Assembly: GCA_045639325.1 (NCBI GenBank)
Contig: JAZUCU010000012.1
Coordinates: 1-59,494, forward strand
Direction of reading: 5' to 3'
Length of the DNA stretch: 59,494 nt
Origin: RGIG8244 sp045639325
GTDB taxonomy: Bacteria; Verrucomicrobiota; Lentisphaeria; Victivallales; UBA1829
How positions within the stretch are numbered: the stretch's first letter is position 1; each line of letters begins with the position of its first letter. Positions 16,724 to 25,896 of the stretch are shown here, piece by piece. The notes below the pieces were generated by a model, which worked only from the letters and a program-made list of their open reading frames with translations, had not been told where the DNA came from and searched no databases. A program made the position numbers and the translations under genes.

Positions 16724-17812
16724 TCATTTCCGCGCCAACCGGAAGAGATAATATGCACCGAATGCCTGGAACAGAACCGGTGAAAGCCAGACCAGATACT
16801 GCGGATACAACGCCGCACGGTCACGAAGAACGTCGGACACCATCACACCGCCAAAATAAATCGCACCAAGCAGCACGCTCAGGAACAAACCAATGGATGT
16901 TTCACGCCGGGATGTCCGGATCGCCAGAGGCATCCCCAACATCATAAAGGCAATCGGTGCCAATGCCAACGCCACACGACTGTTCAACTCAATTTCCAGA
17001 CGGGTCGTGGAGACACCCATTTTTTTGTTGATAATGGAACGGGCAAACACTTCACGGAATGTCAGGTATTTATCACGCTGATAAATTCGCAAATCCGCAA
17101 GACTTTTGCCGTAATCAAGGGTAAAACGGGCTTCTTTCCCCGCAATATGTACATTCCGGTTCTTGCCTTCGCGGGAGGTTCCGATGGCATCTTCCAGAAT
17201 AATATGCAGCTTCTTTGTTGTTTCATCCGCTTCGATCCGGCCGCGGGAAGCTGTAATATCCTGACGGATGGTATTTTTGTCATCCAGTACATACAGCTGA
17301 ATATCATAAATATTGTTGTCGGAGTCCTTACGGTCAATATAGATACTCAACTTATCCATTTCCACCGGAATACCGGGCGTAAACAACGCGACCGGATGAT
17401 TTACTGCCACATACGTCAAGAGAGCACGGCCTTTCCCCAACATTTTCGGTGCAACTTCCAACTGCAGATAAAGACACAAACAGCTGAACAGGAAGGATGC
17501 CATGATAATCGGAGAGATAATTTGCAGGATGGAAACGCCGCACGCACGCATGGCTGTAATTTCGTTATCGGCAGACATTCTCCCGAAGGTCAGCATAATG
17601 GAAACAAGAGATGCCCAGGGCAAGGTAAAGGTCAGCACCATGGGAATCATATATAACAGGAATTCACCTGCGACAGAGAGCGGTACCCCCTGCGTAAAGT
17701 ATTCGATCGACTTCATCAGCTGGGCACCGGTCATACCAAAGGACAAGATCCCGATCGCCATGACGAAAGTCGTCAAATAGCTTTTTGTAACATACCAATT
17801 CAGTATTTTCAT
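16724..17812 (-). CDS. LptF/LptG family LPS-export permease
   Basis: An inner-membrane protein of 362 residues of the YjgP/YjgQ family: three predicted N-terminal helices (about 15-125), a periplasmic beta-jellyroll-like domain (about 130-260) and three C-terminal helices. With LptB it extracts lipopolysaccharide for transport to the outer membrane, which supports a Gram-negative cell plan. Only one LptF/G gene is present in the window. Whether it is F or G cannot be told. Its 5' leader is formed by the hairpin repeat at 17850-18015. Confidence 0.85.
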   Translation of the reverse strand: MKILNWYVTKSYLTTFVMAIGILSFGMTGAQLMKSIEYFTQGVPLSVAGEFLLYMIPMVLTFTLPWASLVSIMLTFGRMSADNEITAMRACGVSILQIISPIIMASFLFSCLCLYLQLEVAPKMLGKGRALLTYVAVNHPVALFTPGIPVEMDKLSIYIDRKDSDNNIYDIQLYVLDDKNTIRQDITASRGRIEADETTKKLHIILEDAIGTSREGKNRNVHIAGKEARFTLDYGKSLADLRIYQRDKYLTFREVFARSIINKKMGVSTTRLEIELNSRVALALAPIAFMMLGMPLAIRTSRRETSIGLFLSVLLGAIYFGGVMVSDVLRDRAALYPQYLVWLSPVLFQAFGAYYLFRLARK

Positions 17813-17849
17813 TAAAGTCTCTATCTCTTAAACGCTTGATAATTCTATA

Positions 17850-18015
17850 GAGGTAATTTCAAAAGTCCGGCAAAATTTGACTGAAAAAAAGATTGTTGAT
17901 GAGATAAAAATGGTAGTTTGAGCGTAGCTATTCGTAGAATAACTACCGAAAACGCTCCATTTTCAGATCACAACAAGGGTTTTCAGGCATTTTTGAAGAC
18001 TTTTGAAATTGCCTC
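17850..18015 (-). repeat. MITE-like hairpin repeat, copy 2
   Basis: A 166-bp element with the same inverted ends (GAGGTAATTTCAAAAGTC at 17850 and its partner ending at 18015) and the same two arms as 5439-5660, lying in reverse orientation. The centre (about 17918-17960) differs from copy 1 and holds its own small palindrome around AGTAGTTATTCTACGA on the minus strand. The arm that abuts the LptF/G gene is the one that abuts the PPIase gene in copy 1. The 260-nt gap between the LptF/G and coaC genes contains nothing else recognisable. Confidence 0.8.
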
Positions 18016-18072
18016 CATATACAATACACCCGTTTCAAAGCGAATTCAAATTGTTTTCAGCCTTTTTAACGA

Positions 18073-18609
18073 TTATTCCTCAATTATTCCTTTGATCGCA
18101 GACAGGATTTCCGGCACTTCCACCATTCTGCCACCGCCACTGGTTCCACAGGCAAGACGTCCTTCCGCCGGACCGATAATATGAGTGCCGCGTTCCCGCA
18201 AGGTCTGAATGTTCGCCTGCAATGCCGGACTTTCCCACATCATGGTATTCATCGCCGGAGCAAGAAGAACCGGTTTGCGGCATGCCATGGCAACCGTGGT
18301 CAAAGCATCATCTGCAATGCCATGGGTATACTTGCCGATGAAGTTCGCCGTCGCCGGAGCAACCACCATCAAATCCGCCCAGTCGGCAAGATCCACATGA
18401 CCCGGCTTCCAGTTACGGGTGTCAAAAACATCAGTCAGGACTTCATGACGCGACAATGTCATAAAGATCTGAGCAGAAATCAACTTCAATGCATTGGCGG
18501 TCATAGCCACAGAGACTTCATATCCGTTTGCAACAAGTTTGGAACATAAATCCGCACTTTTGTAGCAGGCGATCCCGCCGGTCACACCAAGCAGAATATG
18601 TTTACCCAT
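18073..18609 (-). CDS. coaC: phosphopantothenoylcysteine decarboxylase (stand-alone CoaC)
   Basis: An FMN-dependent HFCD-family flavoprotein of 178 residues that makes 4'-phosphopantetheine for CoA. The catalytic His (KPGHVDLA, H71), the PAMNTMMW substrate-clamp motif (118-125) and the conserved Cys in ACGTSGGGRM (C154) are all present. It ends where the decarboxylase half of bifunctional CoaBC ends; the CoaB synthetase half is absent and must be encoded elsewhere. Its start overlaps the gmk stop by 1 nt (TAATG), implying translational coupling. Confidence 0.9.
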   Translation of the reverse strand: MGKHILLGVTGGIACYKSADLCSKLVANGYEVSVAMTANALKLISAQIFMTLSRHEVLTDVFDTRNWKPGHVDLADWADLMVVAPATANFIGKYTHGIADDALTTVAMACRKPVLLAPAMNTMMWESPALQANIQTLRERGTHIIGPAEGRLACGTSGGGRMVEVPEILSAIKGIIEE

Positions 18610-19235
18610 TATTGAAAATCCTCCAGTTTCATCCGTTTGACGGAAAGACGCAGGGAGCGGATCAAGGATTCGAAAGATGCCACTGCATCATCCAGCACAT
18701 CATTCAGGATCAAATAATCATATTTTCCCATATAGGTCATTTCTTCACGGGCATTGTGCAATCTCTTTTCCAGAGATTCCACAGATTCCGTCCCCCTGCC
18801 CCGCAAACGTTTTTCCAATTCGGCATAGGACGGCGGTGCAACAAAGACAAATTCCAATGAATCACGGAAAAGCGGATCTTTTTCCGCCAACGCACGCAGC
18901 TGCATCGCACCCTGCACGTCAATATCCAATACAACGTCCATACCCTTTTCCATGCGGCTGGAGAGTTCAGACTTCAAAGTACCGTAATAATTTCCGTGCA
19001 CGCAGGCATATTCCGCAAAATCACCGGCGGCAACACGGCGTTCAAATTCTTCTTTCGCCAGGAAGTAATAATCCACACCATCCTGTTCACCGGGGCGGGG
19101 ATTACGGGTCGTGCAGGAAACGGAAAAGCCCATCCCGCCCAATTTGCCGGATACCGCTTTATAAAGAGTGGATTTGCCGGATCCGCTGGGACCGGATATT
19201 ACCAATGTCATACCGTTACGGCGCATTTCATTCAT
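18609..19235 (-). CDS. gmk: guanylate kinase
   Basis: A cytoplasmic nucleoside monophosphate kinase of 208 residues, GMP to GDP. The P-loop GPSGSGKS is at 15-22, and the GMP-binding SCTTRNPRPGEQDGVDYYF block and the IDVQGA motif follow in order. A TGGAGAT ribosome site precedes the ATG at 19235. gmk, coaC and the glycerate kinase gene sit head to tail with gaps under 25 nt, in the unit that starts at leuS. Confidence 0.95.
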   Translation of the reverse strand: MNEMRRNGMTLVISGPSGSGKSTLYKAVSGKLGGMGFSVSCTTRNPRPGEQDGVDYYFLAKEEFERRVAAGDFAEYACVHGNYYGTLKSELSSRMEKGMDVVLDIDVQGAMQLRALAEKDPLFRDSLEFVFVAPPSYAELEKRLRGRGTESVESLEKRLHNAREEMTYMGKYDYLILNDVLDDAVASFESLIRSLRLSVKRMKLEDFQ

Positions 19236-19257
19236 GATTCAATATCTCCAATTGTAT

Positions 19258-20385
19258 TTATTTTTTCAATAAGCGGGCAATGTTACGGGCAGTAAAATAA
19301 AGATCCTCCGGACCATGTGCCAGAATTTCGGAAAGTTCCGCTCTGCCGGTGGATGTACTGAACGCATAATCAAAGAACGGGGTATAATCTTCATCACACC
19401 CTTCCAACGCACCGGAAAGAAGCAGAACTTTTACCCCGTGTGCATGAGCTGTCTTTGCCAATTCACCACATAATTTACCTTCACCGGTCTGGGAATCCGT
19501 ACAACCTTCGCCCGTGATCACAAGATCCGCACCTTCCAGATGACGTTCCAATTCCAGGGTATCCATCACCAGATGTGCGCCCGATTCCGGACGGGCTTTG
19601 CAGAATGCACGCAATCCGGCTCCCAATCCCCCCGCAGCACCGTCACCCGGTAAAGCGGTGGGGGTCAGCATATTCTGTTTCAGCCAGACATCATTCAGTT
19701 CAGAAAGTGCTTTTTCCAATAATATAACATCATCCGGCGATGCCCCTTTCTGCGGGCCGAATACCGCTGCCGATCCAGTCGGACCAAGCAGAGGGCTCGT
19801 CACATCACAGGCAACGCGGATGCGTGTTTCAAACAAACGGGAATCCGCATGGCTGGCATCAATGGATTTCAGATTCAGCAAGGCACTGCCGCCAAAGGGC
19901 AGATCCATACCATTTTCATCCAATAACCGATAGCCAAGCGCTTGCGCCATACCGGCACCGCCATCCACCGTAGCACTGCCACCGATTCCGAGAACAATCT
20001 CTTTCACGCCCCGGTCAAGTGCAGCTTTGATCAATTCACCAGTGCCGTAAGTCGTGGCATGGAGCGGATCCAATTCTTTCACATCCAACAACGCAATACC
20101 GCTGGCAGATGCCATTTCCAATACCGCACATTCTCCATTGCGGCAAAGACCGAATGAAGCATCTACCTTTTTGCCGAGAGGCCCGGTCACACGAACCGTC
20201 ACCCGTTCGCCGCCGGTGGCAGCAAGAATGGATTCAACGGTACCATCGCCGCCGTCAGCCATAGGCAGAGAAAGCAGTTCGGTATCCGGAAAAATATCCT
20301 GAAACGCCGCCGTCAGAATCGAACAGACTTGCGGCGCCGTCATACAGGATTTGAATTTATCCGGGGCGAAGATAATCTTTTTCAT
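19258..20385 (-). CDS. glycerate kinase (GarK/GlxK family)
   Basis: A cytoplasmic kinase of 375 residues that phosphorylates D-glycerate. The N-terminal APDKFKSCMTA, the LPMADGGDGTV motif, GGSATVDGGAGMAQALG and the C-terminal TGEGCTDSQT motif are family hallmarks. Its ATG overlaps the stop of the alcohol dehydrogenase gene by 4 nt (ATGA). The pairing with an iron dehydrogenase suggests an aldehyde-to-glycerate route, which remains inference. Confidence 0.9.
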   Translation of the reverse strand: MKKIIFAPDKFKSCMTAPQVCSILTAAFQDIFPDTELLSLPMADGGDGTVESILAATGGERVTVRVTGPLGKKVDASFGLCRNGECAVLEMASASGIALLDVKELDPLHATTYGTGELIKAALDRGVKEIVLGIGGSATVDGGAGMAQALGYRLLDENGMDLPFGGSALLNLKSIDASHADSRLFETRIRVACDVTSPLLGPTGSAAVFGPQKGASPDDVILLEKALSELNDVWLKQNMLTPTALPGDGAAGGLGAGLRAFCKARPESGAHLVMDTLELERHLEGADLVITGEGCTDSQTGEGKLCGELAKTAHAHGVKVLLLSGALEGCDEDYTPFFDYAFSTSTGRAELSEILAHGPEDLYFTARNIARLLKK

Positions 20386-21590
20386 GCAATTCCCTTACCG
20401 GAAAGAATGTTGCGGATGATTTCCGAAGCATTTTCCAATGTGACCGGGCGGGGAGCAGAAGACAATTTCATCGGGTTACCGGAAGCATCGGAGGCAATTT
20501 TTGCAATTTCATCATCCGACAAGTTCATGGCAGGGGTGAAAGAACGGATAAACTGTTCCACCGCATCGACCACACTTTCCGGCGTTGTCTGCGGCTGTTC
20601 GCTGGCAAAAATACCGGCAAGACGCATGGTCTGTTTCTGCACATCGCTGTCCGCCAGGTAATAACGCCAGAACATGGGCAGGAATCCGGCAACTGCCAAA
20701 CCGTGGGGAATCTTACCGTAAAGAGAGAAACTGCACAGGTGCGGCAAAGAAGTCGGACGGCAGCTGATGCACATACCGCCAAGTGTTGCACCGGCGGAAA
20801 GCATTTCGCGATACAGCAGATTATCCGGTTCTTTCATAACAAGCGGCAGAGCATAACGGATCAACTTGATGGACTCAATCGCCCAGTCATCGGATGCCGG
20901 GTCAGCCGCTGCAGATTTTGTATTCAGGAAACTTTCGATGGAATGAACCAGCGCATCCAAAGCAGTCGTCACAGTCAGAGAGGGGGAACAGGTCTGTGTG
21001 AAGCAATGTTCCACAAACGCATATTCCGGCACAATCTGTTTTTCCATAATCAACCGTTTGACTTTTGTTTCCGGATCGACAATATTGGAATAAGGTGTGA
21101 CTTCCGATCCCGTACCGGCTGTGGTGGGGATACAGATCACACGTTCAAATTCTTTCCCGGGGAAACGGGTGGATGCTACATCAACGCCGAACAATTCGGA
21201 AACATCCAGGCCCGTCTGCCAGGAGAGATAAGCCGCTTTCGCAGCATCCATGACAGAGCCGCCGCCAGCGGCAACAACAACCTGGGGCTGCTGTTCGTTA
21301 AAGGCGGCAACAATGCGGCGCACATCATCACAATCGGGTTCCGGCGGGACATCGGTCACATTGGGTGAGTCGATCTCGAAGCCGGAAATCATGTGGGTAA
21401 ACGCTTTGCAGATACCGCCATTGATGTATGAATTTTTTCCGCCGAAAACAAAAGATGCGCGGGCAATACGATTCAAAAGCAGGTGTTCGCCCAATTGAGC
21501 GAATGCGCCCTCTCCAAACACAATATTTGTCCGTGTATATTCTTCCAATTGAATCAGATATTTTTTATCCGGGCTGTTGTGCAGACTCAT
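20382..21590 (-). CDS. iron-containing alcohol dehydrogenase
   Basis: A type III (Fe-dependent) dehydrogenase of 402 residues. The NAD(P) motif GGGSVMDAAKAAY is followed by PTTAGTGSEVTP and by the metal ligands Asp and His in ALDALVHSIE and the two His in LPHLCSFSLYGKIPHGLA. The substrate is not predictable. AGGAGA lies 9 nt ahead of the ATG. It lies 29 nt after leuS and overlaps the glycerate kinase gene, so it is part of that operon. Confidence 0.88.
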   Translation of the reverse strand: MSLHNSPDKKYLIQLEEYTRTNIVFGEGAFAQLGEHLLLNRIARASFVFGGKNSYINGGICKAFTHMISGFEIDSPNVTDVPPEPDCDDVRRIVAAFNEQQPQVVVAAGGGSVMDAAKAAYLSWQTGLDVSELFGVDVASTRFPGKEFERVICIPTTAGTGSEVTPYSNIVDPETKVKRLIMEKQIVPEYAFVEHCFTQTCSPSLTVTTALDALVHSIESFLNTKSAAADPASDDWAIESIKLIRYALPLVMKEPDNLLYREMLSAGATLGGMCISCRPTSLPHLCSFSLYGKIPHGLAVAGFLPMFWRYYLADSDVQKQTMRLAGIFASEQPQTTPESVVDAVEQFIRSFTPAMNLSDDEIAKIASDASGNPMKLSSAPRPVTLENASEIIRNILSGKGIA

Positions 21591-21619
21591 AATGCCAGTC
21601 TCCTGTTTTCGGTTGTTGA

Positions 21620-24178
21620 TTATTTCGCGACAATGTTCACAATGCGTTTCGGAACAGCGATGACTTTCACCACAGTTTTGCCTTCCAATGCGGCAGCAAC
21701 AGAGGGTTCAGCCATAGCAAGTTTTTCCATTTCCGCTGCGTCAGCAGATGCGGGCATCATGATACGGGCTTTCATCTTGCCGCAGATCTGGATCAGGATT
21801 TCACATTCATCATCCACCAGATAAGAGGCATCGTAAGTCGGCCACTGCATCAGAGAGACCGGAGCGGTTTTGCCCAGGATTTCCCACAATTCTTCCGCCA
21901 GGTGCGGGGCATACGGTGCCAACAGGCAGACATAGGCTTCCGCTGCTGCACGGGGCAGCTCTTTGACGCTGGAGAATTCGTTCAGGAAAATCATCATCTG
22001 GCTGATTGCCGTGTTGAAGTTCAACGTATCGGTATCTTCTGTCACTTTCTTGATCGTGGCATGGAGAACACGCAGCTGGGCTTTGGTCATTTCAGCCGTA
22101 TCGCTGATGGTGTTTTCCGTAATCAAACGCCAGGAGCGGCGCAGGAAGCGGAAGACACCTTCCACACCCTGAGTGCTCCACGGTTTCACGGCTTCCAGCG
22201 GGCCCATGAACATTTCATAGAGACGCATGGAGTCGGCACCGTACTGCTTGATCACGTCGTCGGGGTTGACAACGTTACGCAGAGATTTGGACATTTTGGC
22301 AGGGAAGCTGGTCAGCACATCGCCGGTGTTTTTGTCGACCGGGTTGCCTTCCTTGAATTCCACCTGATCGTTGGGGATGATAACGCCGCGGGCATTCTTG
22401 TAGGAAGTACCCAGAACCATACCCTGGTTCACAAGGCGCTGGAAGGGTTCCGGTGTGGAAACAACGCCGATATCAAACAGAACTTTGTGCCAGAAACGGG
22501 CATAGAGCAAGTGGAGAACCGCATGTTCCGCACCGCCGACGTACAGGTCGACCGGCAGCCAGAATTTTTCTTTGGCAGGGTCGATCAGCTGTTTATCGTT
22601 GTGCGGGTCGATATAACGCAGGTAATACCAGCAGGAACCTGCCCACTGAGGCATGGTGTTTGTTTCACGGCGGCCGTGTTCGCCGGTGACCGGGTCAACA
22701 TAATCCAGCCAGTCTTTCGCATTGGCAAGCGGAGATTCACCGGTTCCGGAGGGCTTGAAGTCATCCAGATCGGGCAATGTCACAGGCAGCTGATCTTCCG
22801 GAACCAGACGGATTTCGCCGTTATCCATGTGGATGATCGGGAAAGGTTCGCCCCAGTAACGCTGACGGCTGAACAACCAGTCGCGCAATTTGTAATTGAT
22901 GGTCTTTTTACCGATACCGCGTGCAGACAGCCATTCGATTGTTTTGGCTTTTGCTTCTGCGACACCGAGGCCGTTGAGGTCCAAACCTTCGGCATTGGCA
23001 GAGTTGATGCTCTTACCATCGCCAGTCCAGCAGACTTTTGCAGCCAGAACATCGGCAGGATCGATCTTTGCCTGTTTGGCTTCTTCCGCATCCGGATTGA
23101 TGATGCACTTGATGGGAATGTTGAACTTGACAGCAAAATCCCAGTCGCGGGTATCGTGTGCCGGAACAGCCATGATGGCGCCGGTACCGTAGGAGTTCAG
23201 AACATAGTCCGCAATCCAGACAGGGATCTTATCGCCATTGACCGGGTTGACAGCATAAGCTCCGGTGAATGCACCAGTCTTTTCTGTGCTCAAACCGGTA
23301 CGTTCCAGGTCACTGCGGCCGGCTGCGAATTTCTGATAGGCATTGACCGCTTCCGCCTGTTCTTTGGTTGTGATGGCGGGGACAACCGGATGTTCCGGAG
23401 AGAGAACCATATAAGTTGCACCGAACAGAGTGTCAGGACGCGTAGTGAAGACCGTTACGGTTTCATCGGTACCGTCGATATTGAATTTGACTTCTGCGCC
23501 TTCACTTTTGCCGATCCAGTTGCGCTGCATTTCTTTGATACCTTCGGACCAATCCAGTGTTTCCAGGTCGGCGAGGAGACGTTCGGCATAAGCCGTGATC
23601 TTCAACACCCACTGTTTCATGGGTTTGCGGATGACGGGGTGATTACCGCGTTCGCTGCGGCCATCGATCACTTCTTCGTTGGCAAGCACAGTACCGAGAG
23701 CCGGACACCAGTTGACCGGGACTTCGTCGATATAAGCAAGGCCTTTCTTGTAGAGCTGCAGGAAGATCCACTGAGTCCAGCGGAAGTAGGCAGGGTCGGT
23801 GGTATTGATTTCACGATCCCAGTCATAGCTGAAACCGAGGGATTTGATCTGACGTTTGAAGGTCGCAATATTTTTTTCAGTCGTTTCGCGGGGATGTGTA
23901 CCCGTTTCGATCGCATACTGTTCTGCGGGGAGACCGAACGCATCCCAACCCATCGGGTGCAGAACCTTGTACTGATTCATCCGTTTGAAGCGGCAGTAAA
24001 TGTCGGTTGCAGTATAACCTTCGGGGTGACCGACGTGCAAACCTGCGCCGGAGGGATACGGGAACATATCCAGAACGTAGATTTTTTTGCCTTCCGGGGT
24101 GTCATCCGTACGGAATGTCTTGTTGTCATCCCAATATTTCTGCCACTTTTTTTCGATTTCAGTAAAATTGTACTCCAT
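21620..24178 (-). CDS. leuS: leucyl-tRNA synthetase
   Basis: A class Ia aminoacyl-tRNA synthetase of 852 residues, the normal length for bacterial LeuS. The HIGH-type motif HVGHPEG is near residue 49, the CP1 editing domain (about 220-420) contains the TTRPDT block, and the KMSKS loop is intact (AKMSKSLRN). An anticodon-binding domain follows and the C-terminal zeta domain ends at the stop. Its promoter is at 24228-24255. A 791-codon open frame on the opposite strand is a shadow of its codon usage. Confidence 0.97.
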   Translation of the reverse strand: MEYNFTEIEKKWQKYWDDNKTFRTDDTPEGKKIYVLDMFPYPSGAGLHVGHPEGYTATDIYCRFKRMNQYKVLHPMGWDAFGLPAEQYAIETGTHPRETTEKNIATFKRQIKSLGFSYDWDREINTTDPAYFRWTQWIFLQLYKKGLAYIDEVPVNWCPALGTVLANEEVIDGRSERGNHPVIRKPMKQWVLKITAYAERLLADLETLDWSEGIKEMQRNWIGKSEGAEVKFNIDGTDETVTVFTTRPDTLFGATYMVLSPEHPVVPAITTKEQAEAVNAYQKFAAGRSDLERTGLSTEKTGAFTGAYAVNPVNGDKIPVWIADYVLNSYGTGAIMAVPAHDTRDWDFAVKFNIPIKCIINPDAEEAKQAKIDPADVLAAKVCWTGDGKSINSANAEGLDLNGLGVAEAKAKTIEWLSARGIGKKTINYKLRDWLFSRQRYWGEPFPIIHMDNGEIRLVPEDQLPVTLPDLDDFKPSGTGESPLANAKDWLDYVDPVTGEHGRRETNTMPQWAGSCWYYLRYIDPHNDKQLIDPAKEKFWLPVDLYVGGAEHAVLHLLYARFWHKVLFDIGVVSTPEPFQRLVNQGMVLGTSYKNARGVIIPNDQVEFKEGNPVDKNTGDVLTSFPAKMSKSLRNVVNPDDVIKQYGADSMRLYEMFMGPLEAVKPWSTQGVEGVFRFLRRSWRLITENTISDTAEMTKAQLRVLHATIKKVTEDTDTLNFNTAISQMMIFLNEFSSVKELPRAAAEAYVCLLAPYAPHLAEELWEILGKTAPVSLMQWPTYDASYLVDDECEILIQICGKMKARIMMPASADAAEMEKLAMAEPSVAAALEGKTVVKVIAVPKRIVNIVAK

Positions 24179-24227
24179 GATAGACCTTCTTTCTATGTTT
24201 TAGTCTTAATAATTATAATATCATGGA

Positions 24228-24255
24228 AATATACCCTGTATTTCCCCTTTTTCAA
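24228..24255 (-). promoter_or_regulatory. promoter of the leuS operon
   Basis: Minus strand: -35 TTGAAA (24255-24250), 16-nt spacer, -10 TATATT (24233-24228). The ATG is about 45 nt downstream behind an AAGG ribosome site. No T-box-like leader is visible in the short 5' region. Confidence 0.6.
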
Positions 24256-24303
24256 GCCGCCTTTTACTTTTTTGTGATTTTTTTATGAGGTTTCCCCCCT
24301 CCC

Positions 24304-24319
24304 TCCGGATCGATCCGGA
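24304..24319. repeat. 16-bp perfect palindrome beyond an SDR stop codon
   Basis: TCCGGATCGATCCGGA, directly 3' of the SDR stop codon at 24321. It can fold into a 6-bp stem with a TCGA loop but has no T-tract on the minus strand, so it is a doubtful terminator. Confidence 0.4.
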
Positions 24320-24320
24320 A

Positions 24321-25073
24321 TCAGCCGACGTTACCGCCGCAACTGCGTGCGCCATCAATGGAAATCACTGTACCGCTGATGTAAGATGCTTTATCGGAAC
24401 ACAGATACAGAATCAAGTCGACGACTTCGATCACTTCCGCCGCGCGTCCCATCGGGGTCGGCATCTTCGCCATGGCGGGACGGGTCATGACCGGCCCCGG
24501 AGCGATGGCAACGGAACGGATGCCGCATTTTGCCCCATACAAAGCCAGTGATTTTGTCATACCGATCAACCCGGCTTTGGATGCGGCATATTCCACCGCA
24601 GTACCACCGCCGGTGACACCATCCACAGAACTCATGTTGATGATCACGCCGAAATTATGTTCTTTCATACTGCGGATCACAGCACGGGAGAAATAAACGG
24701 CTCCACGGAGATTGACATTGATCCCCCATTCCAGAGTTTCATACTTGATGTCTTCCAAATTCCATACATCCTGACACATACGGCTGGAATTGCCTCCGGC
24801 GGAATTCATCAGATAATCGATCTTGCCATATTTCTGAATGGTAAATTGCGCACAGGCATCGACTTGATGCCAATCCCGCACATCCACCTGAAATGCACTG
24901 GCTTCACCGCCATTAGCACGGATCGCCGCAGCTTCCCGTTCCGCAGCTTCAATGTTATAATCCGCCAATACAACATTGGCGCCACGTTTTGCAAATTCCT
25001 GTGCGGCAAGCAATGCCATTCCGGAGGCACCGCCCGTAAAAATTCCGGTTCTCCCGGCAAATTCTTTTTCCAT
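24321..25073 (-). CDS. SDR family oxidoreductase
   Basis: A classical short-chain dehydrogenase of 250 residues. The cofactor motif is TGGASGM (the usual final glycine is replaced), followed by NSAGGN in place of NNAG, a catalytic Ser in NMSSVDG and YAASK. An aspartate after the second beta strand (LADYN) suggests NAD(H). It is the last gene of a minus-strand cassette behind an AraC regulator, 11 nt after a type I dehydroquinase-like gene. The substrate is unknown; the polar C-terminus ends GGNVG. Confidence 0.85.
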   Translation of the reverse strand: MEKEFAGRTGIFTGGASGMALLAAQEFAKRGANVVLADYNIEAAEREAAAIRANGGEASAFQVDVRDWHQVDACAQFTIQKYGKIDYLMNSAGGNSSRMCQDVWNLEDIKYETLEWGINVNLRGAVYFSRAVIRSMKEHNFGVIINMSSVDGVTGGGTAVEYAASKAGLIGMTKSLALYGAKCGIRSVAIAPGPVMTRPAMAKMPTPMGRAAEVIEVVDLILYLCSDKASYISGTVISIDGARSCGGNVG

Positions 25074-25084
25074 AATAAAACTCC

Positions 25085-25870
25085 TTATTGTTGTACTTCG
25101 TCAATATGCCATGGCATGTTTGCCAAATACCCCTTGAATGCCTTGACCGTCGGCTGGAAGAATAACGGATTCGGTGCCTGAAAACCGGGAGTGGCAAAAG
25201 CAATCGAGGATCCCAGAATCGGGCTGAGATAACGATGCAGACGACTCCATTTTCCGTTGCAGAGATGAACAAACGGCGTATCCAGTTTCCGGTTCAACAT
25301 CATGGTCGTGGCGATCTGAGCATTCAATTCTTCTTCCGTATTGCAGGTCGTCACCAGCTTCAGAATGTCGGCGCCGCGTGATTTCTGTTCCAGCATGTGC
25401 GCCAGAATTTCCTCACCCGTGCGAAATTCGCTCATGTGACTTGACATGATAACTTTACCGCCCATATCATGAATCTTTTTGATCAAACGTTTCTGTTTCC
25501 GGATAGCTGCCGGATCGGTGGCAAGTTCGTATTTGGACGGCTGATAGAGGTCACCCATCACATCCACCACTTCCGCACCGGCCTTAACGGCTTCCAGCAA
25601 ATATTTCTGTCGGGCATCGTCATCATCTTTGAGCCACTGATCGTTCCGGTAAAGAATGAACATATACGGCAGGCGGACTTCGTTCATAATGTGTTCAAAA
25701 TTGGCTTTGGTACGTTCTTCCGGCGGCAAAGCACCCAATTCAAGGGCAATGGCATCTGCGCCATCAAATTGAGCCGAACGGGCAGCGGCAATCAGATCGC
25801 GGATACTGGAACCATTGGTCAGCATCGTGATTGCCGGTGCCTGACGGTTGAAAAATGATTTTTTCAGCAT
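25085..25870 (-). CDS. type I 3-dehydroquinate dehydratase-like protein
   Basis: A TIM-barrel protein of 261 residues resembling AroD. The segment KVIMSSHMSEF carries the general-base His and GADILKLV the Schiff-base Lys, in the same spacing as in E. coli AroD. An Glu (ALELG) and Arg (LYRND, WSRL) match other active-site positions. The substrate-lid loop, SAPGQ in AroD, reads QAPNP here, so the reaction may differ. It sits between two SDR genes under an AraC regulator, not with other shikimate genes, so a catabolic role (quinate-like or a keto-sugar acid) is more likely than aromatic synthesis; that is inference. Confidence 0.65.
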   Translation of the reverse strand: MLKKSFFNRQAPAITMLTNGSSIRDLIAAARSAQFDGADAIALELGALPPEERTKANFEHIMNEVRLPYMFILYRNDQWLKDDDDARQKYLLEAVKAGAEVVDVMGDLYQPSKYELATDPAAIRKQKRLIKKIHDMGGKVIMSSHMSEFRTGEEILAHMLEQKSRGADILKLVTTCNTEEELNAQIATTMMLNRKLDTPFVHLCNGKWSRLHRYLSPILGSSIAFATPGFQAPNPLFFQPTVKAFKGYLANMPWHIDEVQQ

Positions 25871-25896
25871 AAATATTTTCTCCTGTTAAGGTAAGT

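Noticed and set aside
24179..24260. T-box leader upstream of leuS
   Set aside because: The leader after the predicted start is only about 40 nt and shows no conserved T-box sequence.
21902..24277. 791-codon open frame opposite leuS
   Set aside because: leuS has every synthetase motif on the other strand; the frame is a mirror effect of its codon use and has no family motif.
24304..24319. 16-bp palindrome as an intrinsic terminator
   Set aside because: No T-tract follows on the minus strand and the stem would be only 6 bp; kept as a low-confidence repeat.
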